Source of the DNA: Marinobacter piscis
Lineage (GTDB): Bacteria > Pseudomonadota > Gammaproteobacteria > Pseudomonadales > Oleiphilaceae
Direction of reading: 5' to 3'
NCBI RefSeq assembly: GCF_007671655.1
Contig: NZ_VCGX01000002.1
Location: 186,001 to 250,000 of the forward strand
Length of the DNA: 64,000 nt
Made by a program: the position numbers and the translations under genes. A model generated the notes under the pieces. The model saw only the letters and a program-made list of their open reading frames with translations. It was not told where the DNA came from and made no database searches. Shown piece by piece: positions 20,938-29,563 of the stretch (the stretch's first letter is position 1; the number at the start of each line of letters is the position of its first letter).

Positions 20938-23094
20938 TCAGGCAAGCCCCGCATCCTCTACCTGCTTCGCCTGAACGGCAGTCAGCGCAATCGTAAAGAC
21001 AATATCCTCTACCAGAGCACCTCGTGACAAGTCGTTCACCGGCTTTCGCAGCCCCTGAAGCATAGGCCCGATGCTGACCACGTTCGCTGCACGCTGCACC
21101 GCCTTATAAGTGGTGTTACCGGTGTTCAGGTCCGGGAAGATGAAGACGGTTGCTTTGCCTGCCACTTTGCTGTCGGGTGCCTTGCTGCGACCAACGCTTT
21201 CAATTGCGGCGGCATCGTATTGCAGGGGGCCGTCAATGAGCAGGTCCGGCCTGCGTTCGCGGGCAATCCTGGTGGCTTCCCGCACTTTTTCCACATCGTC
21301 GCCACTTCCGGACTCGCCGGTACTGTAACTGATCATGGCAACCACAGGCTCAACACCGAAGGCTTCGGCTGACTCAGCGCTCTGAATGGCAATGTCAGCC
21401 AGTTCCCGGGCGTTGGGGTCGGGGTTGATAGCGCAGTCGCCATAGACCAGAACCTGCTCTGGCAATAGCATGAAAAACACAGAAGACACAACCCGGGCCT
21501 GCTCGTGGGTTTTTATCAGCTGCAGGGCGGGGCGGACCGTATTGGCCGTAGTATGAATGGCTCCGGAGACAAGCCCGTCGGCCTCATCCAGAGCAACCAT
21601 CATGGTGCCCAGAACAACATTGTCCTCAAGCATGGCTTCGGCCATGTCCGGGGCCAGTCCCTTGTGTTTGCGCAACTCGACCATGGGGGCGATATAGTTT
21701 TTGCGCACGTCGGCCGGGTCTATGATTTCAATGTCGGCGGGCAGCTCAAGGCCTTGCGAGGCAGCCACATTACGGATTTCAGCCGCATCACCAACCAGGG
21801 CACAGCGGGCAAACTCCCGCTGGTGACAGATAATAGCGGCCTGAACCGTGCGGGGCTCGCAGCCCTCTGGCAGAACAATCCGCTTATTGGCCGCTCGCGC
21901 ACGCTCGGAGAGTTGGTAGCGAAAAGCCGGAGGAGACAGCCGGCTCTGGATCTCTACGCGCAGATGCTCCTGAAGCCACTCTGTGTCGATCTTCGTTGCA
22001 ACCGCTTCCATTGCCTTCTCGATCCGGTCCGCATCGTCGGTGGGGATGCTGGTGGACAGGTTTGCGAGCATATGTGCCGATTCATAGGTGTTTGTGTGTG
22101 AGCTCAGAACCGGCAGGCCGGACTGCAGTGCGCGGGAGCACAGGTCAATAACACGCTGGTCAGGTATCAGCCCGCCTGTCAGCATCAGACCTGCCAGTGG
22201 TACCCCGTTCAGGGCGGCAACGGCTGTAGCGACGATAATATCTTCCCGGTCGCCCGGGGTGACCATGAGCGTGCCCGGACTCAGTGTCTGGGTCATATTG
22301 CGAATCGAGCGGGCGCAGACGGAGACTTTCTGCACCCGGCGGCTGTCTATCTGGCCTTCGTGCAATACGGGTATGTCGAGTTCGCGGGCAATATCAGAGA
22401 CACGGGGCGCCAGCAGGTTAGGCTGCCAGGGTATTTCAGCCAGCAGGTGGAAGCGGTTGTTACGGAACACCTGGCACTCAGTCCGGTAGTCCGGGGTTTC
22501 CTGCCGGGTCTGACTGATATTGCTGTAAGGCTGCAGTCCTGACCTTTCTGGTTCGCCGAGTTTGTTAAGAATAACCGCAATGACACTGTCTGCCGCGATA
22601 TCGGAGAACAGGCGGGCGGAGAAGTTCAGTTCCTCATCCAGTTCCTGGGGGCTGCTGTTGCCAGGGGTGCTCACCAGCACCACTTCAGAGCCCAGGTTGC
22701 GTGCCACCTCGACGTTAAGCCGGGCAATGTATGCCTCGCTCCGGTCGGGGACGAGGCCTTCGATTATGACGACATCTACGTCTCTTGCGACTTTCTGGTA
22801 CTCGCCGATGACGGTCTCCATCAGCAGGTCGGATTTACCCTGATTAAGCTGCTGCTGGGCCTTTTTGAGAGAGATTGGCTCAGGAGGGCGCAGGTGACTG
22901 CGTGAATGAACAAAGGTTACCGATGAGTCCTTGCCGTTATTATGGACAGATTCGCCCCGGTTTATAGACTGGCGAAAGGGTTTATAAAATCCGACACGGA
23001 CGCCTACACGCTCCATAGCGCGTAGCAGCCCCAGGCAAGTGGAGGTCAGCCCCGAATTCATTGATGTAGGGGCAATATAAAGACTTTTGGCCAT
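20938..23094 (-). CDS. pta: Phosphate acetyltransferase, long form
   Basis: Pta interconverts acetyl-CoA and acetyl phosphate. The 718-residue protein is the long type: an N-terminal P-loop-like (cobyrinic acid synthase-like) domain with APTSMNSGLTSTCLGLL, a central DRTGG-type domain (about 220-330), and the catalytic domain from about 390, with KRIVLPEGCEPRTVQAA, DGLVSGAIHTTANTVRPALQ and MISYSTGESGSGDDVEKV. It follows ackA by 58 bases on the minus strand, so both run together for acetate formation or uptake. Confidence 0.96.
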   Translation of the reverse strand: MAKSLYIAPTSMNSGLTSTCLGLLRAMERVGVRVGFYKPFRQSINRGESVHNNGKDSSVTFVHSRSHLRPPEPISLKKAQQQLNQGKSDLLMETVIGEYQKVARDVDVVIIEGLVPDRSEAYIARLNVEVARNLGSEVVLVSTPGNSSPQELDEELNFSARLFSDIAADSVIAVILNKLGEPERSGLQPYSNISQTRQETPDYRTECQVFRNNRFHLLAEIPWQPNLLAPRVSDIARELDIPVLHEGQIDSRRVQKVSVCARSIRNMTQTLSPGTLMVTPGDREDIIVATAVAALNGVPLAGLMLTGGLIPDQRVIDLCSRALQSGLPVLSSHTNTYESAHMLANLSTSIPTDDADRIEKAMEAVATKIDTEWLQEHLRVEIQSRLSPPAFRYQLSERARAANKRIVLPEGCEPRTVQAAIICHQREFARCALVGDAAEIRNVAASQGLELPADIEIIDPADVRKNYIAPMVELRKHKGLAPDMAEAMLEDNVVLGTMMVALDEADGLVSGAIHTTANTVRPALQLIKTHEQARVVSSVFFMLLPEQVLVYGDCAINPDPNARELADIAIQSAESAEAFGVEPVVAMISYSTGESGSGDDVEKVREATRIARERRPDLLIDGPLQYDAAAIESVGRSKAPDSKVAGKATVFIFPDLNTGNTTYKAVQRAANVVSIGPMLQGLRKPVNDLSRGALVEDIVFTIALTAVQAKQVEDAGLA

Positions 23095-23152
23095 AAAGGG
23101 TTCCGGATAGTTCTGTTTAAAAATTCAGAGTGTTTATGTGTTCATAGGTTCT

Positions 23153-24340
23153 TCAGTGACTACTGGCCAGTCGGCCAGCTTCACGTGCGATAACAAGCTC
23201 TTCGTTGGTCGGGATAACCAGCACCGGGTAACGGGAATCCGCAGCATCTATGCGGCCATCGCTGTGGCTGCCATTGTGTTTGTTTAACTCTGCATTGCCG
23301 GCGAATCCGAAGAGTTTCAGATGGTTCAGTGTTTTTTCCCTTACCCGAACACTGTTTTCGCCAATGCCTCCGGTGAACACCAGAGCGTCCAGCTGGCTCA
23401 GGGAGACCATCATGGCGGCCACATACTTAGCAAGGCGAAAGCAGAATATATCGATGGCAATGGCGGAGGGTTTATGTCCCTGATCCGCCAGTTCGCACAG
23501 GGTGCGCATGTCGTTGGTTTTTCCGGATACCCCGAGAAGGCCACTGTTGTGGTTCAGCAGCTTGTGAATGTCAGCTAAGGTCATGCCCTGCGAATTGAGG
23601 TAGTCGAAAACACCCGGGTCGATATCACCACTACGCGTGCCCATCATCAATCCTTCGAGGGGGGTCAGACCCATGCTGGTATCTACGCTGATCCCATCTT
23701 TTATTGCAGTGATACTGCACCCATTGCCCAGGTGGGCTGAAACGACTGACGTTGTTGCCGGTGTTTTTCCAAGCAGGCGCGCCGCTTCATTCACCATAAA
23801 GTGGTGGCTTGTCCCGTGGAAGCCATACCGCCGGACGCCCCAGTCGCGGTAATAGGCTTCGGGCAGGGCATAGAGGTAAGCGTGGGGTTCCAGTGTCTGA
23901 TGGTAGGCGGTATCAAACACTGCGGTCTGAGGGGTGCCGGGGAAGAGCTTACGGGTGGCTTCAATGCCGGTTATGTTAACGGGGTTGTGAAGAGGCGCAA
24001 GGTCAGCGCATTGGTTGATGGCTTCAACCACATCGTTGTTTATCAACACGGCTTCACGGAAAGTCTCTCCGCCATGCACCACTCTGTGTCCAACGGCTGT
24101 AGGGGCTTCCGGCATCAGTTCCCATTCCTGAAAAGCTTTTACCAGTGCCTCTAATGCCTGCTTGTGGGTCGCGCTGCCGGGCAGTGGAACAGGGCGGTCG
24201 CTGCCATCAATGCGCGCAAACGCATCTTGTTCGTTAAGTCGCTCAGCTATCGCAGATGCGAGTTTTTCTTCCTTGCCGTTGAATAGCGCAAGTTTGAGAG
24301 ACGAGCTGCCGCAGTTAACGACAAGAATTGATTGTTTCAT
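23153..24340 (-). CDS. ackA: Acetate kinase
   Basis: AckA converts acetate and ATP to acetyl phosphate and back. The 395-residue protein carries the ASKHA fold: ILVVNCGSSSLKLALF at the N-terminus, GHRVVHGGE and FDTAYHQT for substrate and phosphate contacts, GFHGTSHHF and the ATP-binding VSAHLGNGCSITA, and FTGGIGENSVRVRE near the C-terminus. It starts 26 bases after the upstream GGDEF/EAL gene on the same strand, which suggests a shared transcript. Confidence 0.97.
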   Translation of the reverse strand: MKQSILVVNCGSSSLKLALFNGKEEKLASAIAERLNEQDAFARIDGSDRPVPLPGSATHKQALEALVKAFQEWELMPEAPTAVGHRVVHGGETFREAVLINNDVVEAINQCADLAPLHNPVNITGIEATRKLFPGTPQTAVFDTAYHQTLEPHAYLYALPEAYYRDWGVRRYGFHGTSHHFMVNEAARLLGKTPATTSVVSAHLGNGCSITAIKDGISVDTSMGLTPLEGLMMGTRSGDIDPGVFDYLNSQGMTLADIHKLLNHNSGLLGVSGKTNDMRTLCELADQGHKPSAIAIDIFCFRLAKYVAAMMVSLSQLDALVFTGGIGENSVRVREKTLNHLKLFGFAGNAELNKHNGSHSDGRIDAADSRYPVLVIPTNEELVIAREAGRLASSH

Positions 24341-24366
24341 GTATTGGAAACTTCCCGGGTGTCAGG

Positions 24367-26778
24367 TTAATCAAGGTAGTGAATTTTCAGCCATTCGGTA
24401 AAGTCCCGGTCAGGAAGGGGAACACTGTAAAAGTAACCCTGGGCCAGGTCACAGCCTTCTTTTTTCAGGAACTCTGCCTGTAATGCATCATCAACGCCTT
24501 CGGCAGTGATTGTCAGACCCAGGCTGTGCGCCATGTTGATTATTGCGCGCACAAGGGCGCCCGCTTCCTGCTCTTGAGTCACGTCATGAATGAATGATTT
24601 ATCGATCTTCAGGGTATCAAATGGGTAACCCTTAAGGTAGCTCAGGGCAGAGTAACCTGTGCCAAAATCATCGACGGCCAGGCGAATACCTTCTCTGTCC
24701 ATTTGCCAGAGGATGTCAGCCGTTTCAATAGACTTGTCGAGCAGAAGTCGTTCGGTGATTTCCAGCTCCAGCCTTTCCGGCGCAAGGTCGTTTCTCGACA
24801 ATGCAGCCTTGACTGAGCCCGTAAACCTGGGGTCCCGAAACTGTCGTGGGGATACGTTGACGGATATATCAATGTCTCTGCCAGTCAGCAGCTTCCACCG
24901 GTTTGCTGCACGGCAGGCTTCCTCAAACACCCACTCACCAATCGGAATGATAAGTCCGGTCTCTTCGGCAAGTGGAATAAAGCGGTCAGGCAGTGTCATG
25001 CCCATAACCGGGTTGTTCCAGCGTAACAGGGCTTCAACGGTTCGCAGCTGGCCTGTAGCCGTCTCCAGGATTGGCTGAAAGTGCAGCTCAAACTCCTCCA
25101 GCTCCAGGGCCCTGCGCAGTCGGGACTCCATTTGCAGGCGCTCATGGGATTGTTCATGCATTTCCGGTGTGAAATGCACATACGAACTTTTACCCTGGCG
25201 TTTAGCCTGATACATGGCCGCATCTGCATGCTGAAGGAGTGCGCCACTGTTATCAGAGTCGGCCGGGTAAACGGCGATACCAATGCTGGTCGTTACAAAC
25301 ACTTCCTGATCGCTCAGGGAGTAAGCTGGTGTAAAGCTCTCAAGGATTCGTTCTGCCACCTGCGCAGACGCCTCCGGGCCAGCAAGACCGGGAAGAATTA
25401 CCAGAAACTCATCGCCACCAAGACGCGCAACCGTGCTGGTCCCGCGCAGGCAGCTGGATATTCGGCGGGCGGCTTCTATCAGAAGGCTATCTCCGGCATC
25501 GTGCCCCAGGGTGTCATTAATATGTTTGAAATTGTCCAGGTCCAGAAACATGACGGCAACCATGGAGCCTTCCCGCTGTGCCTGTGCCAGCGCAAGCTTG
25601 AGTCTGTCGAGGGCCAGCATGCGATTGGGTAACCCTGTAAGAATGTCGTAGTTTGCCTGCCTTAATAATTGTTGCTCGTAGCGCTTTCGTATGCTGATGT
25701 CTTCCCCCAGAATCAGATAGCCGGTCGTGTGCCCGGCATCATCTTTCATTGAGGTGACAATCAGCTGCTCCCAGAACCGCTCTCCGTTACGCCGTATGCT
25801 GTTAACCTCGCCCTGCCAGACGCCCACCCGCTGCACCTGCAGACGGATACCTTGCCACAGGTACCGGCTACCGCGAATTTCCTGCTCATTCTCACTGTGG
25901 GAACCGGGTTTCTTTCCAATAATTGATTCGGGTGCATAGCCGGTGAGCTGAGTAAACTTGCGGTTGGCGTACTCAATCCGCCATTGGCGGTCGCAGATAA
26001 GCACTGACGACGGGCTTTGTTCAATGGCTGTCGAGAATTTTCGAATTTTGGCGGCATCCTGCTTTTGACGAGCAGCATCCTTATGCAGGCGTTCACGCAG
26101 CTGATTGATCGCATCGGCTGTGCGTGCGATTTCATCCGTACGACGCAGCGCTGTATCCCGGCGGTCAAGGGTCAGTGGTATGCAGGTCTGCTCCAGGGAA
26201 AAGTCTTTGGCGTAGGCGGCCATGGCAGCCAGGTGGCGGGCAACGAAATGCTGGAAAGCCCATACCGCCAGGACAGCAACCAGAAGGGTTATAAAAAACT
26301 GAGTGGCAAGGATGGTGAAGGCTCGGTTTTTTGTGTTCTGGTAGATGCGCTCAAGGCTGGCGGTAACGGTAAGCTCTCCAAGGGCAGAGGGGGCTTCGCC
26401 AGCCGGGGGCAAGCCAAGCTTGTACGAGTCTACCCGGGCTTCCCGCGGAGCTACGCCCATTATCAGCTCTGAGTCTGGTTTAATGTTCAGTCGCAGATGA
26501 ACAATGTCAGGCAGGCTCAAAATGCCCCTCAGCTGGGTCTGCAGCAGCTCCTGATCCAGTGTTTCCAGACTTGCTGTGAGGCTGGCCGCGTACTCGGATT
26601 CAATCGCCTGCAGGCGCTGATCCATTTCGGTCAGTCTTGCCTGGTGGTCGGTGTAAATGAGTATCGAAGATACAACCAGTGTGAGCACTGAGCTGAAAAG
26701 AACGACCCAGCCAAGGAAGTGGAAGGATAAAGGAAAGCCTGAGCGAAAGCGTTGAACTCGTGTCAGCAGTTTCAGCAT
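24367..26778 (-). CDS. Membrane PAS-GGDEF-EAL cyclic-di-GMP protein
   Basis: This putative c-di-GMP synthase/phosphodiesterase has 803 residues from ATG 26778 (MLKLLTRVQRF); an upstream in-frame TTG at 26871 adds 31 residues that look non-native. A helix (about 15-37), a periplasmic sensor (about 38-160) and a second helix (about 165-188) anchor it, followed by a HAMP-like segment and a PAS domain (about 260-380). The GGDEF motif RLGGDEFLVILPG is intact, but the preceding inhibitory RxxD is RGTS. The EAL domain has VEALLRW, DDFGTGYSALSYLKG and DKSFI. Both activities look possible. It lies just upstream of ackA-pta. Confidence 0.92.
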   Translation of the reverse strand: MLKLLTRVQRFRSGFPLSFHFLGWVVLFSSVLTLVVSSILIYTDHQARLTEMDQRLQAIESEYAASLTASLETLDQELLQTQLRGILSLPDIVHLRLNIKPDSELIMGVAPREARVDSYKLGLPPAGEAPSALGELTVTASLERIYQNTKNRAFTILATQFFITLLVAVLAVWAFQHFVARHLAAMAAYAKDFSLEQTCIPLTLDRRDTALRRTDEIARTADAINQLRERLHKDAARQKQDAAKIRKFSTAIEQSPSSVLICDRQWRIEYANRKFTQLTGYAPESIIGKKPGSHSENEQEIRGSRYLWQGIRLQVQRVGVWQGEVNSIRRNGERFWEQLIVTSMKDDAGHTTGYLILGEDISIRKRYEQQLLRQANYDILTGLPNRMLALDRLKLALAQAQREGSMVAVMFLDLDNFKHINDTLGHDAGDSLLIEAARRISSCLRGTSTVARLGGDEFLVILPGLAGPEASAQVAERILESFTPAYSLSDQEVFVTTSIGIAVYPADSDNSGALLQHADAAMYQAKRQGKSSYVHFTPEMHEQSHERLQMESRLRRALELEEFELHFQPILETATGQLRTVEALLRWNNPVMGMTLPDRFIPLAEETGLIIPIGEWVFEEACRAANRWKLLTGRDIDISVNVSPRQFRDPRFTGSVKAALSRNDLAPERLELEITERLLLDKSIETADILWQMDREGIRLAVDDFGTGYSALSYLKGYPFDTLKIDKSFIHDVTQEQEAGALVRAIINMAHSLGLTITAEGVDDALQAEFLKKEGCDLAQGYFYSVPLPDRDFTEWLKIHYLD

Positions 26779-26928
26779 GGTGCGGCGACTCAGTCCGATA
26801 AGTAAAAAGACAGTCCATTGATAACAGAATATAGCAGGGCGCGCATGCAAACGCTTTGCGTAACTGCGCAAATACCGCGCACGAGAGAGTTTAATTAACT
26901 GATGGGCAGTGGTGAAGAGCTCTGACTA

Positions 26929-26942
26929 TTGATTCAGGTCAA
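26929..26942 (+). promoter_or_regulatory. FNR/ANR-like box upstream of a small membrane protein
   Basis: TTGATTCAGGTCAA matches the FNR/ANR consensus TTGAT-N4-ATCAA at nine of ten positions. Its centre is 72 bases before the small gene's ATG. A class II activator position would put +1 near 26977, with a poor -10 (TAACCT, 26964-26969), as expected for activated promoters. Confidence 0.55.
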
Positions 26943-27007
26943 CAACTGTTTTGCCGGCTCGCGTAACCTGAGTTTAATCAAGTTCAATGTGTGGCAGGAG
27001 TAAAACT

Positions 27008-27163
27008 ATGTATATGGACGTTGTCGTATTCGCAGGCGTTGCAACTGTATTGCTGATGGTCGCATTTTTTGCAGGCGTGGGCTTTTTTATAATGCGTGAT
27101 CATAAAGCTCACGGTGAGAAGCGAGTAGCCATCAAGGAAGAGGCAAAAGAAGAGGCAGCCTGA
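27008..27163 (+). CDS. Small single-pass membrane protein, function unknown
   Basis: This 51-codon frame starts at ATG 27008, seven bases after a good CAGGAG, and ends at TGA 27161-27163. Residues about 5-28 form a strongly hydrophobic helix. The C-terminal 22 residues are charged, with a basic and then glutamate-rich tail ending KEEAKEEAA. The layout resembles tiny subunits of respiratory complexes (CcoQ or CydX type), but I do not recognise the sequence. An FNR/ANR-like box upstream fits low-oxygen expression. It stands alone between a divergent GGDEF/EAL gene and a convergent tRNA-Glu. The good ribosome site and clean topology make it a likely real gene. Confidence 0.75.
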   Translation: MYMDVVVFAGVATVLLMVAFFAGVGFFIMRDHKAHGEKRVAIKEEAKEEAA

Positions 27164-27188
27164 GTTGGCTGCAGGGATGTTTTAAAAA

Positions 27189-27264
27189 TGGCGTCCCCTA
27201 GGGGGTTCGAACCCCTGTTGCCGCCGTGAAAGGGCGGAGTCCTAGGCCACTAGACGAAGGGGAC
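27189..27264 (-). tRNA. tRNA-Glu (anticodon TTC)
   Basis: On the minus strand the 76-base gene begins GTCCCCTTCGTCTAG and ends GGGGACGCCA, with CCA encoded. The anticodon stem CCGCC/GGCGG encloses CTTTCAC, giving anticodon TTC. It closely resembles E. coli tRNA-Glu. Confidence 0.97.
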
Positions 27265-27301
27265 GCATCGTTTAAAACCTTGCCTCGTCGAGGTGGCGCG
27301 T

Positions 27302-27330
27302 ATATTAGGTAAGCATTCGCCGTGTGTCAA
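27302..27330 (-). promoter_or_regulatory. Sigma-70 promoter of tRNA-Glu
   Basis: On the minus strand, consensus -35 TTGACA (27325-27330) and -10 TAATAT (27302-27307) are separated by 17 bases. The start point falls about 30 bases before the mature tRNA. Confidence 0.85.
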
Positions 27331-27353
27331 CGACTTTTTTCAAAAAGATCCGT

Positions 27354-28256
27354 TTAATGTATCGATTCCTCGAGAGCTGGTCCGAGTTCAGGGTATCGGA
27401 AGCTGAATCCTGCGTCTGTCAGCCGTGCAGGTATAGCCTGCTGGCCGGTGAGCAGAAGGTGTGACATTTCCCCCAGCGCCAGCCTTAACACCGGCGCGGG
27501 TACTGGAAATAGTGCCGGCCGCCCGAGTGTGCTGGCCAGGCACTGCGTAAACTCGCGATTGGTTGCCGGATTAGGGCTGACAACATTATACGGACCCGAT
27601 GCCTCCGGTGTTTCCAGCATCCAGACCAGAGCCGCGACAACATCCGTGCGATGAACCCAGGGCATGTATTGATGGCCGCTGCCCATTCTGCCGCCCAGGC
27701 CAAGTTTGAAAGGTAAAACCATACTCTTCAGGAACCCTCCGTCCGGGCCGGCTACCACGCCTGTTCTGGACAGGCATACACGAACGTTTTCGGAGCCCAG
27801 TGCAAGGGCGGCATTCTCCCAGTCTTTGCAAAGCCGATGACTGAACTCGTCATGGGGCATTGTCTCTTCTGTCACCAGCGCATTCTTCTGGTTGCCATAG
27901 AACCCAACGGCCGACCCGGAAACCAGCACGTTGGGCAACCGGGCCCAGCTTCTTATGACATCTGTGAGGGTGTGGGTCAGTTTGATCCGGCTTTTGCGCA
28001 ACACTTTCTTCCGTTGCTTTGTCCACCGCTTGTCCGCCAGTCCTTCACCCGCGAGGTTAATAACGCCATCGAACCCTTCGTGGCCTCGCAGGCTTTCAAG
28101 AGTGTGAACAACGTTAACCTGGCCGCATAATTTGCGAACCTGATCTGCTGGCTGCCGACTTAAGATGGTCAGCTCATAACCCTGTGCAAGCATCTCTGTA
28201 CAAAGCGCACCGCCAATAAACCCCGTACCGCCTGTGACTAATACGTGCCTGTTCAT
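27354..28256 (-). CDS. TIGR01777-type NAD-dependent epimerase (SDR39U1/YfcH-like)
   Basis: This 300-residue extended short-chain dehydrogenase has the nucleotide-binding motif VTGGTGFIGGALCTEML at the N-terminus and the family-specific VINLAGEGLADKRWT (about 83-97). SGSAVGFYG and the C-terminal LTGQQAIPARLTDAGFSF are typical of the SDR39U1/YfcH group. The biochemical role is not known; the E. coli homologue is likewise uncharacterised. The gene is 11 bases downstream of the chelatase-like gene, probably co-transcribed on the minus strand. Confidence 0.9.
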   Translation of the reverse strand: MNRHVLVTGGTGFIGGALCTEMLAQGYELTILSRQPADQVRKLCGQVNVVHTLESLRGHEGFDGVINLAGEGLADKRWTKQRKKVLRKSRIKLTHTLTDVIRSWARLPNVLVSGSAVGFYGNQKNALVTEETMPHDEFSHRLCKDWENAALALGSENVRVCLSRTGVVAGPDGGFLKSMVLPFKLGLGGRMGSGHQYMPWVHRTDVVAALVWMLETPEASGPYNVVSPNPATNREFTQCLASTLGRPALFPVPAPVLRLALGEMSHLLLTGQQAIPARLTDAGFSFRYPELGPALEESIH

Positions 28257-28267
28257 GGGTATGCTCC

Positions 28268-28645
28268 TTATTTTTCAGTTTCGTGCCCCAGATGCAGCTC
28301 TACAACTTCTTTGATTGCCTGTCCAAGAAGCGGGCTTTCTCCGATGGGCGGGGACAGATTAATGCTGGCCCCTGTCGATTTTTCCAGGGCCTCGATCATG
28401 GCCGGGACATCTTTGCGCAGATGCCGCCCGGCGGCCAGAAACAGAGGGACAACCCTGAAGTCGCGAACTCCTTCTGCAATACCTTCATGAATCACTGTGT
28501 CCAGGGATGGTTCCGCCAACTCCATATAGGCAATGCTGGAATTGCTGATGGCATTCAGCGTAGGCTCTGCAAGAGCCTCGAACGTATCACGCCAGTGCTT
28601 GTCGCTACTGCCATGCGCCAACAAAATGATTTTGTGTGTGTTCAT
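28268..28645 (-). CDS. CbiX/SirB-type single-domain chelatase
   Basis: The 125-residue protein matches short class II chelatases that insert cobalt, nickel or iron into sirohydrochlorin. Metal-ligand histidines lie in ILLAHGSSDKHWRD (about residues 6-19) and VPLFLAAGRHLRKDVP (about 65-80). At one domain it is like the CbiX-short form, which functions as a dimer, rather than the 260-residue two-domain type. No cobalamin or siroheme genes are nearby, so the metal cannot be deduced here. Confidence 0.87.
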   Translation of the reverse strand: MNTHKIILLAHGSSDKHWRDTFEALAEPTLNAISNSSIAYMELAEPSLDTVIHEGIAEGVRDFRVVPLFLAAGRHLRKDVPAMIEALEKSTGASINLSPPIGESPLLGQAIKEVVELHLGHETEK

Positions 28646-28712
28646 TAAGGCTCCCGGAGTTTCTGTAAATAGTGCTAATGTCTTTGCGAATACAATAACA
28701 GGGTGTCTTCTG

Positions 28713-29315
28713 ATGTTCGATTGGAATGAAGTTCTGAATTTCTGGTTTGGCGACCTTGATGAAAACGGGTTGCCTGACAGCTATTATAGCAATCGCTGGT
28801 TTCGCTCCAGCAGGAAGTTTGATCAGGAGCTCCGCCGGCGCTTTCTGTCCATGGTTCTGTTTGCATCGGAGCAGGGGCTGGATCACTGGCGCAAGGAGCC
28901 AGGTGGCCGGCTGGCGGAGATTATATTGCTGGATCAGTTTTCCAGAAATATATTCCGGGGCGGGGCGCTTGCATTTGAACAGGACAAACTGGCAAACAGG
29001 CTATGCAAAGAGGCCATGCGTAAAGGGCATGATATGGAGCTCCCTCCGATACAGAGAGCATTCATGTATATGCCCCTTGAGCACTCAGAACGTCTTGAGG
29101 ATCAGGCCCTTGCCGTAGAATGCTTTGAACAGTTGGTCGCCTCTACATCCGGAGAGCTTCAGGAGTTTATGAAAGAGTTCCTCAAGTATGCCCGGGGACA
29201 TAAAAAAATCATCGAAGAGTTTGGTCGTTTCCCGCACCGGAATCAGGCGCTGGGCCGACACTCTACGGAAGCAGAGCAGGCTTATCTGGCCACGGCCCAT
29301 CGCTATGGGCAGTAA
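28713..29315 (+). CDS. DUF924 family protein
   Basis: This 200-residue alpha-helical protein matches the DUF924 family of unknown function. WNEVLNFWFGDLDENG at the N-terminus, the central LDQFSRNIFRGGALAFEQD and MYMPLEHSERLEDQ are the conserved blocks. I start at ATG 28713, which begins MFDWNEVLNFWF. The fold is TPR-like in solved members; no enzymatic role is established. The gene starts 67 bases from the divergent chelatase gene. Confidence 0.9.
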   Translation: MFDWNEVLNFWFGDLDENGLPDSYYSNRWFRSSRKFDQELRRRFLSMVLFASEQGLDHWRKEPGGRLAEIILLDQFSRNIFRGGALAFEQDKLANRLCKEAMRKGHDMELPPIQRAFMYMPLEHSERLEDQALAVECFEQLVASTSGELQEFMKEFLKYARGHKKIIEEFGRFPHRNQALGRHSTEAEQAYLATAHRYGQ

Positions 29316-29332
29316 ATCGTTCACGAAAGTAG

Positions 29333-29360
29333 TTGACGAAACAATAAAAGTGGGTACAAT
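29333..29360 (+). promoter_or_regulatory. Sigma-70 promoter of tRNA-Gly
   Basis: A -35 TTGACG (29333-29338) and -10 TACAAT (29355-29360) have a 16-base spacer. The start falls near 29367, 28 bases before the mature tRNA. Confidence 0.8.
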
Positions 29361-29394
29361 ACGCTTCCGTTGTCGGTAAGCACCGATCAGCATT

Positions 29395-29470
29395 GCGGGA
29401 ATAGCTCAGTTGGTAGAGCACAACCTTGCCAAGGTTGGGGTCGCGAGTTCGAATCTCGTTTCCCGCTCCA
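29395..29470 (+). tRNA. tRNA-Gly (anticodon GCC)
   Basis: The 76-base gene starts GCGGGAATAGCTCAGTTGG and ends TCCCGCTCCA with an encoded CCA. The anticodon stem CAACC/GGTTG encloses TTGCCAA, giving GCC. A promoter lies directly upstream and a terminator downstream. Confidence 0.97.
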
Positions 29471-29476
29471 GATTCC

Positions 29477-29508
29477 AAAGCCCGGCCTCGAAAGAGGCCG
29501 GGCTTTTT
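29477..29508 (+). terminator. Intrinsic terminator after tRNA-Gly
   Basis: AAAGCCCGGCCTC and GAGGCCGGGCTTT form a perfect 13-bp stem with a four-base loop, followed by further Ts. It starts six bases after the tRNA CCA. Confidence 0.93.
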
Positions 29509-29563
29509 GTTTTTGGGTATACTGGCCGCTTCGTCCATATATTTCTCGCACCGGAGTCGCGCT

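Noticed and set aside
29426..29563. Upstream extension of the MOSC protein through tRNA-Gly and its terminator
   Set aside because: The tRNA and a strong terminator occupy this stretch. TTG 29564 has its own GGAG and begins the conserved MOSC domain.
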